Source of the DNA: a bacterium HR27
Lineage (GTDB): Bacteria; Chloroflexota; Chloroflexia; Thermomicrobiales; Thermomicrobiaceae
Length of the DNA: 5,873 nucleotides
NCBI GenBank assembly: GCA_002898975.1
Contig: BEID01000105.1
Coordinates: 1-5,873, forward strand
Reading direction: 5' to 3'
Position 1 is the first letter of the stretch; each line of letters opens with the position of its first letter. The notes beneath the pieces are model-generated. The model was not told the DNA's origin, made no database searches, and saw only the letters and a program-made list of their open reading frames with translations. Below, one piece after another: positions 1 through 5,730 of the stretch. The position numbers and the translations under genes are program-made.

Positions 1-1
1 T

Positions 2-508
2 ATCCTCCAGTACCTCGCGAAATACACTATCAACCCTGCCATCGCGCATGGTCTCGACCACGAAGTGGGCAGCCTCGAGCCAGGCAAATTGGCCGACATC
101 GTGCTCTGGCATCCCGCCTTCTTCGGTGCCAAACCCGTGGCGGTGATCAAAGGCGGTTTCGTCGCCTGGGCACCGGTCGGCGACGGCATGGGCTCGACCC
201 GCTGGAGCCAACCGCTGATCTATCGGCCCATGTTCGGCGGGCTGGGACGCGCGCCAGCAGCTCTATCGCTCGCGTTCGTGGCACCGGTCACTGCCGAGGC
301 GCGTCTCTTCGAACGCTTCGGACTCCAGCGCCGCGCGGTCCCCGTGCGCAACACGCGCCGCACGTTCAAAGACGCCATGCGGCATAACACAGCCTCACCG
401 CGCGTCACCGTCGACCCGCGGACGCTCGAGGTCACCATCGAGGGTTCGGTCGTCGACATTCCGCCGGCCGAGGAGTTGCCGCTCACCTTTCGGTACTTCA
501 TCGCCTGA
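2..508 (+). CDS. ureC: Urease subunit alpha, C-terminal part (5' end lies outside the window)
   Basis: Urease hydrolyses urea to ammonia and carbamate (then CO2) in the cytoplasm, and the alpha subunit holds the dinickel centre. The reading frame is open from base 2 and gives 168 residues ending in RYFIA, close to the RYFLF end typical of UreC. Family segments are visible in order: [12 protein letters not shown], the [16 protein letters not shown] stretch, [24 protein letters not shown], the HN of the AMRHN segment and [15 protein letters not shown] full UreC is about 570 residues, so roughly 400 are missing. They include every nickel ligand, the carbamylated lysine and the flap cysteine and histidine, so activity cannot be judged here. 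The gene faces the neighbouring minus-strand operon, with 20 bases between the two stop codons. No urease accessory gene follows it, so these must lie upstream or elsewhere. The identification is very secure. Confidence 0.97.
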   Translation: MLQYLAKYTINPAIAHGLDHEVGSLEPGKLADIVLWHPAFFGAKPVAVIKGGFVAWAPVGDGMGSTRWSQPLIYRPMFGGLGRAPAALSLAFVAPVTAEARLFERFGLQRRAVPVRNTRRTFKDAMRHNTASPRVTVDPRTLEVTIEGSVVDIPPAEELPLTFRYFIA

Positions 509-528
509 GCAGTGCACGGCACCCAGCT

Positions 529-1167
529 TCAGTCGTAGACCCGAACCAGGATATCGGTCGGGTTGAAGGCATTGCAGGCGTTCTGGTCCTGCGGACAGGC
601 CGAGACTGCCACTACGAGGTCCATCAGGGCACGTAACAGGACATAGTCGTTCCGCTCGGAGAGCGGCTCGCGGATCTCGAAACGACCCTTTGCCACAATG
701 CCGACGTGCATGAACCAGTGGACGGGATCAGGTAGATCGTCCTCACTGATTCCGTACTCGGCCAGGACGCGAACGAAGTTCTCCCGGCAGTTGGGATGAT
801 CAGGCAGACCGTAGTCGTCGAGATAGCCTCGCCGGTCGCACGCGGGAAAGAGCAGATCGTGCCGCCCCACCGTATCCTCGACCAGAACCAGCATCGGATT
901 GCGTCGATTGCTATAGAGCGTCATCCCTTGCACGAGCACCAGCGAATTGTTGATCGCTCGCGTATGCGAAGGGGAGAGGTATTCCCGGACATCGTACAGG
1001 TTGAAGGCGACCATATCGGCCACCTGCTTGCCCTGCACGTCAGTGATTTGGAGGAGTTGTCCCTCTTTGACGGGTAACGCGATCGGCACGGTCGGACGAA
1101 CCTGCGCGGCACGTCGCGGAACGCGGCCGAACAGGATGTGCTCACTCGGCGCGGTCGGTTGCGCCAT
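529..1167 (-). CDS. DUF1989 / urea carboxylase-associated family protein
   Basis: This 212-residue protein belongs to the DUF1989 family. Some members (CgdA/CgdB, formerly UAAP1/UAAP2) form a carboxyguanidine deiminase in guanidine breakdown; most are uncharacterised. Family marks are visible: GKQVADMVAFN (46-56), REYLSPSHT (61-69), RHDLLFPAC (102-110), HPNCRENF (124-131), DPVHWFM (147-153) and a C-terminal VSACPQD (188-194) followed by NPTDILV. H103, C110 and C191 are the likely zinc ligands by family analogy. The ATG at 1167 has an AGGAGG ten bases upstream and overlaps the end of the preceding ureohydrolase gene by 26 bases, so translation is probably coupled. Known CgdA and CgdB work as a pair beside a carboxylase and an allophanate hydrolase, and none of those is present here. 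The protein may therefore do something different, perhaps on a guanidino compound or a product of the adjacent ureohydrolases. The family call is firm; the function is open. Confidence 0.9.
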   Translation of the reverse strand: MAQPTAPSEHILFGRVPRRAAQVRPTVPIALPVKEGQLLQITDVQGKQVADMVAFNLYDVREYLSPSHTRAINNSLVLVQGMTLYSNRRNPMLVLVEDTVGRHDLLFPACDRRGYLDDYGLPDHPNCRENFVRVLAEYGISEDDLPDPVHWFMHVGIVAKGRFEIREPLSERNDYVLLRALMDLVVAVSACPQDQNACNAFNPTDILVRVYD

Positions 1168-2128
1168 GACCCTGCTCCCTCCTGCTTGCAGCGATGACCG
1201 CGATGATATCGAAGACGAGATTGGCGGCGATCAGTGCGGTCACCCCCGACGGATCGCGATCCGGCAGCACCTCGACCAGGTCAGCACCGACGATCCGAAG
1301 CCCGACGAGTCCCCAGAGAAACTCCTGGGCCTCCCAGGTGGTGAATCCACCGATCTCCGGCGTCCCCGTACCTGGCGCGAAGACCGGATCGAGGAAATCG
1401 ATATCGAAGCTCAGAAAGACCGGATGGGTGCCGACTCGGCGCCAGATCGCCCCGAGAACCTGGCTCACACTCGCCTGACGGACCTGGCGTGCCGTCCAAA
1501 CCTCGAACCCCAGCTCGCGCGACTGCTCGAGCTCGGCACGCTCGCCGAGCGGCCCACGGATACCGATCTGGATCGACCGCTCCGGATCGATCAGCCCCTC
1601 CTCGACCGCTCGCCGGAACGGTGTACCATGGTTGTACCGGTTTCCCCAGATCGTATCCCAGGTATCGACATGGGCATCGAAATGCACGAGGGCCACCGGT
1701 CCGTAGCGAGTAGCGACCGCCCGGAGTTCCGGTAACGACACAGAATGGTCGCCACCCAGGCCGATCGGCACGATACCGCGTGCTGCCAGCGGTTGGAGCG
1801 TCGCAGTAATGGATGCGTAGCTCGTCTCCGTCTCCATCGGGACGACCGGTGCATCACCAAAGTCGATGACCGATACGACATCCGTGACGTCGATGTCGAG
1901 CACCGGGTGGTAGCACTCGATCCGCGACGACTGCTCGCGGATCGCCGCCGGACCGAACCGTGCGCCCGGGCGGTAGGTCACCCCCGTATCGAAGGGAAGA
2001 CCGACGACCGCAATGTCGACTCCCTCCAGCTCGGTGGTGTGCGGGAAGCGAGCGAACGTCCGCAGCCCACTGAACCGCGGTCGCCAAGCGATCTCCGGTG
2101 CTTCGTTTTCTGCAGCCACATGCTCCAC
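1142..2128 (-). CDS. speB: Ureohydrolase (agmatinase/arginase family), second paralogue
   Basis: This 328-residue protein has the complete ureohydrolase fold. Such enzymes use a binuclear Mn (sometimes Ni) centre to cut a guanidino group to an amine plus urea. All six metal ligands are visible: H128 in GGDHS, D151, H153 and D155 in DAHVD, and D242 and D244 in SFDIDFLDP. H167 in NHGTPFRR matches the catalytic histidine. The substrate is uncertain. DTWD and the HGTPFRRAVEEGLID block recall actinobacterial agmatinases, but the RDPSGVTA segment (291-298) is more like guanidinobutyrase-type enzymes than the DHAEIT-type segment of agmatinases. The start is a GTG at 2128 with a weak ribosome site. 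A second GTG at 2119 (codon 4), preceded by GGAG, is an alternative, and neither choice affects the domain. The protein is about 64% identical to the gene upstream, without gaps. The speB symbol is by family only. Confidence 0.93.
   Translation of the reverse strand: MEHVAAENEAPEIAWRPRFSGLRTFARFPHTTELEGVDIAVVGLPFDTGVTYRPGARFGPAAIREQSSRIECYHPVLDIDVTDVVSVIDFGDAPVVPMETETSYASITATLQPLAARGIVPIGLGGDHSVSLPELRAVATRYGPVALVHFDAHVDTWDTIWGNRYNHGTPFRRAVEEGLIDPERSIQIGIRGPLGERAELEQSRELGFEVWTARQVRQASVSQVLGAIWRRVGTHPVFLSFDIDFLDPVFAPGTGTPEIGGFTTWEAQEFLWGLVGLRIVGADLVEVLPDRDPSGVTALIAANLVFDIIAVIAASRREQGHGATDRAE
1178..1183 (-). promoter_or_regulatory. Ribosome binding site of the DUF1989 gene, inside the upstream coding region
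   Basis: A perfect AGGAGG on the minus strand ends ten bases before the ATG at 1167. It lies within the last codons of the upstream ureohydrolase gene, as expected for two genes translated in a coupled way. Confidence 0.75.
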
Positions 2129-2135
2129 CCTTCAC

Positions 2136-2153
2136 CCCGGGCAACGAGCCGGG
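2136..2153 (-). other. Small inverted repeat ahead of the second ureohydrolase
   Basis: CCCGG (2136-2140) and CCGGG (2149-2153) could form a five-base-pair stem with an eight-base loop in the 46-base gap between the two ureohydrolase genes. On the transcript its 3' arm runs into the purine-rich stretch before the GTG start at 2128, so it might shield the ribosome site. No T-run follows, so it is not an intrinsic terminator. In a GC-rich genome such a short stem is common by chance. Confidence 0.2.
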
Positions 2154-2174
2154 ACGCTCTGTCGGCTGTTTGCG

Positions 2175-3140
2175 TTATCCTGCGCGTGCCTCGACACTTC
2201 GCCGATTGAAGGCGAGCACAGCCAGCAATTCGAACAGCAGATTCGCGGCAGCCAGGGCGGTGACCCCGCTGACGTCATGTGCTGGCAAGACTTCGACGAC
2301 GTCAGCAGCCACGATATCGACCCCGACCAACCCGCGTAGCAACTCTTGCGCCTCCCGTGTCGTGAAACCACCGACTTCGGGTGTCCCGGTACCTGGTGCA
2401 TACACTGGGTCGAGAAAGTCGATATCGAAACTCACGAACACTGGGCCGCTTCCGACGCGACGACGAATCGCCTCGATCACCGCGCCGAGGCCGGTACGTC
2501 GCATATCGTCCGTGGTCCAAACCTCGAACCCCAGGGCACGAGACTGATCGAGATCCTCCGGTCCGTAGAGCGAGCCGCGCATGCCCACCTGGATCGCACG
2601 GCGCGTATCGATCAGCCCTTCCTCCACTGCACGGCGGAACGGCGTTCCGTGGGTGTATGTCTTCCCCCAGTACTCGTCCCAGGTATCGGTATGCGAGTCG
2701 AACTGGACAAAACCGACCGGCCCGTAGCGCGCGGCAACCGCCCGGAGTTCCGCCAGCGTGATGGAATGATCGCCCCCGATGACCAACGGCACGACACCCC
2801 GCTCCAGGATCGGCTGCAAACCGCGTTCGATGGCCGCATAACTGTCCTCGATGTAGCCCGGTACGATTGGCAGGTCGCCGTAATCGACGACCGAAAGGAC
2901 TTCGTACACGTCGACGTCGAGCGTCGGATGGTACGCTCGGAGCATGACCGACATATCGCGGACCGCCGCCGGGCCGAACCGTGCGCCGATCCGGAACGTT
3001 ACCCCTGTGTCGAACGGCACACCGACGACTGCCACATCGACTCCCTCGAGATCACGAACGTACGGCAGGCGGGCGAAGGTGCGGATGCCAGCGAAACGTG
3101 GCAGCTCCAGCCCGCTCACCGGGGCGTAGCGCTTCGGCAT
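2175..3140 (-). CDS. speB: Ureohydrolase (agmatinase/arginase family), first paralogue
   Basis: This 321-residue enzyme hydrolyses a guanidino compound to an amine and urea at a two-metal site. The metal ligands are all present: H125 in GGDHS, D148, H150 and D152 in DSHTDTW, and D239 and D241 in SFDIDFLDP. H164 in THGTPFRR is the expected catalytic histidine, and APGTGTPE (248-255) is the family signature. The DSH in place of the usual DAH is mildly unusual. I start at the ATG at 3140 because AGGGGG lies five bases upstream and this leaves 25 bases after the ketosynthase gene. An in-frame ATG at 3212 would add 24 unconserved residues and overlap that gene. Agmatinase is the default call, with guanidinobutyrase or guanidine hydrolase as alternatives. 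The neighbouring paralogue, DUF1989 gene and urease support a role in guanidino-nitrogen use, with urea passed to urease. Confidence 0.93.
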   Translation of the reverse strand: MPKRYAPVSGLELPRFAGIRTFARLPYVRDLEGVDVAVVGVPFDTGVTFRIGARFGPAAVRDMSVMLRAYHPTLDVDVYEVLSVVDYGDLPIVPGYIEDSYAAIERGLQPILERGVVPLVIGGDHSITLAELRAVAARYGPVGFVQFDSHTDTWDEYWGKTYTHGTPFRRAVEEGLIDTRRAIQVGMRGSLYGPEDLDQSRALGFEVWTTDDMRRTGLGAVIEAIRRRVGSGPVFVSFDIDFLDPVYAPGTGTPEVGGFTTREAQELLRGLVGVDIVAADVVEVLPAHDVSGVTALAAANLLFELLAVLAFNRRSVEARAG

Positions 3141-3145
3141 CGTGT

Positions 3146-3151
3146 CCCCCT
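3146..3151 (-). promoter_or_regulatory. Ribosome binding site of the first ureohydrolase
   Basis: The minus strand reads AGGGGG, ending five bases before the ATG at 3140, in the 25-base gap after the ketosynthase stop. It supports the short start over the in-frame ATG at 3212 inside the ketosynthase gene. Confidence 0.65.
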
Positions 3152-3165
3152 GTCGTACAAACCGG

Positions 3166-4503
3166 TCAACGATCCTCCCATGCCGCGAAGACCAGGCAGC
3201 AGTTCTGCCCACCGAGGCCGAAGGAATTCTTCAACGCTACCCGAACGCGATGCGGTCGCGCACCTTCAGGAACGTAGTCCAAATCGCATTCCGGATCCCG
3301 AAAGGTGTAGTTGCGGGTCGGATGCACCACGCTGTCCCGGATGCTCAGGACCGTGACGATCGACTCGACGGCACCGGCCGCTCCCATGAGATGACCGATC
3401 ATCGACTTCGTCGAACTGATCGGAATCCGGTACGCATGCTCGCCGAACACCGCTTTGATCGCGACCGTCTCTGCCCGGTCACCCAGTGGGGTCGACGCAG
3501 CATGCGCATTGATATAGTCGACGTTCTCTGGGCGTACCCCGGCGTCGGCGAGTGCTGCCCGGATGGCTCGGGCCGCGCCGCTCCCTTCCGGATCCGGTGC
3601 GATCGGATGATACCCATCGTTGCTCGAGGCATAGCCGAGCAACTCCGCGTAAATCCGTGCACCGCGCGCCCGGGCATGCTCGAGGCTCTCGAGTACGACG
3701 ACGCCAGTCCCTTCTCCAACCACGAAACCGTGTCGTTCTGCATCGAAAGGCCGGCTCGCCTCTTCCGGACGGTCGTTCCAGGTCGAGGCAGCCCGCTGCA
3801 CCGCGAAGCTGGCAATGAACAATGGGAAGACGCAGTATTCCGTTCCGCCAGCCAGCGCGAGATCTGCCGCTCCCGAGCGGATCATCTCCGCCGCCTCGCC
3901 GATTGCCTGCGCGCCGGTCGCACAGGCTGTGGACACAGTGAGACTCGGCCCGAGGCACCGAAACGCTTGGGCGAGATGGTAGGCGGGTATGTTGTGCGGG
4001 AAAGTCGTCATGAAGTGCGGGGAAATCCGCATCAGACCCCGTCGCTGGGCGATCTCCTGGGTCTCCAGGATCGTCGCCATACCACCCGCACCCGTGCCGA
4101 TCACGACGGCCGCCCGTGCCGGATCGAAGCTGCCAGGAGCGAGTCCCGCATCGCGCAGTGCCTGCCCGCCGGCCTCCAGTGCGTACTGGCTGAACATCGC
4201 CATCTGGCGTGCCGTCTTCGGGTCGACCCAATCACCGAGCCGGAAATCCCGCACTTCGGCCGCGATCTGCACCGGAAGGTCACTCGGATCGAACCGTTCG
4301 ATCCGCCTCACACCCGACTCACCGCGGAGGAGGCGCTGCCAGGTTTCCTCTGCCGTGAGACCGAGCGGCGTCACCGCGCCGACACCCGTGATCACTACCC
4401 GGCGTCGCGGTGGCCGCTCCTCCCGATGTACTGGCGTCCCACACCACGGGCAAAAGCGTGCACGCTCCGGCAACTGACCGCCGCAGTGGTGGCACCGCTC
4501 CAT
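3166..4503 (-). CDS. fabF: Beta-ketoacyl-ACP synthase (FabF type) with N-terminal zinc ribbon
   Basis: This 445-residue protein is a condensing enzyme joined to a small zinc finger. Residues 1-22 hold CHHC (4-7) and CPWC (18-21), a four-cysteine zinc ribbon. From about residue 35 (VVITGVGAVTPLG) it is a full KAS II domain. FabF normally condenses malonyl-ACP with acyl-ACP in the cytoplasm to lengthen fatty acids. The catalytic set is intact: C194 in STACATG, H334 in NAHAASTPLGD, K366 and H371 in STKSMIGHLMGAAG. Two motifs differ from E. coli FabF: HGTST is HAAST, and the GFGGTN loop is GLGGQN, which puts leucine 430 where the gatekeeper phenylalanine sits. The ATG at 4503 has GAGGAAGG seven bases upstream and no good start lies after the ribbon, so the ribbon is truly encoded. 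No acyl carrier protein or other fab gene is nearby. It may be a specialised ketosynthase and not the main FabF. Confidence 0.93.
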   Translation of the reverse strand: MERCHHCGGQLPERARFCPWCGTPVHREERPPRRRVVITGVGAVTPLGLTAEETWQRLLRGESGVRRIERFDPSDLPVQIAAEVRDFRLGDWVDPKTARQMAMFSQYALEAGGQALRDAGLAPGSFDPARAAVVIGTGAGGMATILETQEIAQRRGLMRISPHFMTTFPHNIPAYHLAQAFRCLGPSLTVSTACATGAQAIGEAAEMIRSGAADLALAGGTEYCVFPLFIASFAVQRAASTWNDRPEEASRPFDAERHGFVVGEGTGVVVLESLEHARARGARIYAELLGYASSNDGYHPIAPDPEGSGAARAIRAALADAGVRPENVDYINAHAASTPLGDRAETVAIKAVFGEHAYRIPISSTKSMIGHLMGAAGAVESIVTVLSIRDSVVHPTRNYTFRDPECDLDYVPEGARPHRVRVALKNSFGLGGQNCCLVFAAWEDR

Positions 4504-4510
4504 ACCCGCC

Positions 4511-4518
4511 CCTTCCTC
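4511..4518 (-). promoter_or_regulatory. Ribosome binding site of the zinc-ribbon ketosynthase
   Basis: The minus strand reads GAGGAAGG, ending seven bases before the ATG at 4503. This site matters because it fixes the start ahead of the zinc ribbon. The candidate GTG after the ribbon, around residue 37, lacks a comparable site at proper spacing. Confidence 0.75.
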
Positions 4519-4564
4519 ACCGCATGGTAGCAGACCAGTTGGCGCTCGTCCCGTGTCTCGAGAT

Positions 4565-5656
4565 TCAGCGATTCGGCCGGAGGAGCAGCGTCGGTTTCCG
4601 TGGCTTCTTGGCTGCCTCGACCGACAGCCGAGCAGCCGCTTGTCGAGCAGCCTCGCGGAAGGCGACCGCCGTCGGCGAATCCGGGTGACTCACCACGATC
4701 GGGCGACCGGTGTCGCCACCCTCGCGGACAGCCGGATCGATGGGAATCTGGCCCAGCAGCTCTACTCCATAGGCGTTGGCCACCCGCTCGCCACCCCCCG
4801 ATCCGAAAATATCGACCCGGTGCCCGCAGTGCGGACAGATGAAGTAACTCATGTTCTCGATGATCCCGAGCACCGGCGTCTTCACCTCGCGGAACATCTG
4901 CAGTCCCTTGATCGCGTCCGCCAGTGCGACGTCCTGCGGCGTCGTCACGATGATGGCACCCGAAAGCGGAATCGTCTGCACGAGCGTGAGCTGGACGTCC
5001 CCCGTTCCGGGTGGCAGGTCGATCACCAGATAGTCAAGCTCGCCCCACTGTACGTCGCTCAGGAACTGGCGAATGAGCTGCGAGACCAGCGGCCCGCGCC
5101 AGATGAGCGCCTTCTCTGGGTCGAGAATGTACCCCACCGACATCACCGCGAGACCATAGGCTCGCCCAGGAATGATCTTGTTATCGGCCAACCCCGGCTG
5201 CTCCTCGGCACCCACCATCAGCGGGATGCTCGGCCCGTAGACGTCAGCGTCGAGGAGCCCGACCGCTGCCCCTTCCTGCGCCAGAGCTACTGCCAGATTG
5301 ACTGCAACCGTGGACTTGCCGACCCCGCCCTTACCGCTGGCCACGGCGATCGTGTTCTTCACGCCAGGGATCGGTTGGCGATCGGGAAGGCCAGTTCCGG
5401 CAGCGCGGACCCGTGCGGAGAACGCGACTTCGACCTGCTCGACCCCAGGCAATGCCCGTAACGCCTGCTCCACGTCACCCCGGATGCGCTCGCGGAGCGG
5501 ACAAGCCGGAGTCGTGAGCTCGACTTGCACGCGCACCGTCGAGCCATCGATTGCAACGTCCTTGATCATGCCGAGCTCGACGAGACTACGACGGAGCTCG
5601 GGATCCTGTACTGGGCGAAGCGCTTCGATGATCTGCTCGCGCGTTAGCTGGCTCAT
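4565..5656 (-). CDS. mrp: Mrp/ApbC family iron-sulfur P-loop ATPase with N-terminal MIP18 domain
   Basis: This 363-residue cytoplasmic ATPase belongs to the Mrp/ApbC/Nbp35 family, which binds and transfers Fe-S clusters to apoproteins. Residues 1 to about 80 form a MIP18 (DUF59) domain with DPE at 18-20 and the conserved cysteine C52 in TTPACPL. The ATPase follows, with the deviant Walker A SGKGGVGKST (107-116), DADVYGPSIP (136-145), the Walker B region VIDLPPGTGD (211-220) and NMSYFICPHCG (268-278). C274 and C277 of that last motif are the expected cluster ligands at a dimer interface. The length is normal for the two-domain form. I start at the ATG at 5656, preceded by AGAGGGA nine bases upstream, because this is where homology to MIP18 begins. 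An open frame reaching 5860 would add 68 residues of no recognisable kind and would overlap a more convincing reading frame. It is the first gene of the apparent operon. Confidence 0.95.
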   Translation of the reverse strand: MSQLTREQIIEALRPVQDPELRRSLVELGMIKDVAIDGSTVRVQVELTTPACPLRERIRGDVEQALRALPGVEQVEVAFSARVRAAGTGLPDRQPIPGVKNTIAVASGKGGVGKSTVAVNLAVALAQEGAAVGLLDADVYGPSIPLMVGAEEQPGLADNKIIPGRAYGLAVMSVGYILDPEKALIWRGPLVSQLIRQFLSDVQWGELDYLVIDLPPGTGDVQLTLVQTIPLSGAIIVTTPQDVALADAIKGLQMFREVKTPVLGIIENMSYFICPHCGHRVDIFGSGGGERVANAYGVELLGQIPIDPAVREGGDTGRPIVVSHPDSPTAVAFREAARQAAARLSVEAAKKPRKPTLLLRPNR

Positions 5657-5730
5657 CGTTTTCGGTCCCTCTACTCGCGGTGAACCCGCCGGCATTTCGC
5701 AACGCATTTGTATCGTAACACGTCGGCCCC
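5657..5730 (-). promoter_or_regulatory. Leader region before mrp; weak promoter candidate
   Basis: These 74 bases are the largest gap in the window and the only room for an operon promoter, if the operon does not start further upstream. On the minus strand an A/T-richer patch, TGTTACGATACAAATG (5720-5705), holds TACGAT, a four-of-six match to a -10 box. It is also part of an imperfect inverted repeat (TGT...ACA). I see no convincing -35 box at the usual distance, no guanidine riboswitch-like hairpins, and no terminator for the gene to the right. Read-through from upstream is equally likely. Confidence 0.2.
5666..5672 (-). promoter_or_regulatory. Ribosome binding site of mrp
   Basis: The minus strand reads AGAGGGA, ending nine bases before the ATG at 5656. 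It supports this start over the upstream in-frame alternatives. Confidence 0.6.

Noticed and set aside
947..1735. A 262-codon + strand frame antisense to the DUF1989 and ureohydrolase genes
   Set aside because: It spans the junction of two well-supported genes and has no protein-like motifs.
2129..2174. An intrinsic terminator between the two ureohydrolases
   Set aside because: The only stem is five base pairs with an eight-base loop and no T-run, too weak for termination.
3141..3212. A 24-residue N-terminal extension of the first ureohydrolase from the ATG at 3212
   Set aside because: It would overlap the ketosynthase gene by 47 bases, is not conserved in the paralogue, and the ATG at 3140 has a good ribosome site.
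2346..3356. A 336-codon + strand frame antisense to the first ureohydrolase
   Set aside because: The minus-strand frame has complete metal-binding motifs. The + frame shows no recognisable domain and runs across gene boundaries.
3142..4530. A 462-codon open frame on the + strand, antisense to the ketosynthase
   Set aside because: It has no family motifs and an arginine- and histidine-rich composition. It is fully explained as a shadow of a high-GC coding strand, where the opposite frames rarely meet stops.
4553..5461. A 302-codon + strand frame antisense to mrp
   Set aside because: It is the shadow of the Mrp ATPase, whose Walker motifs and CPHC are on the other strand.
5657..5730. A guanidine riboswitch ahead of the operon
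   Set aside because: I looked for paired ACGR-loop hairpins and a ykkC-like fold, and saw none in the short leader.
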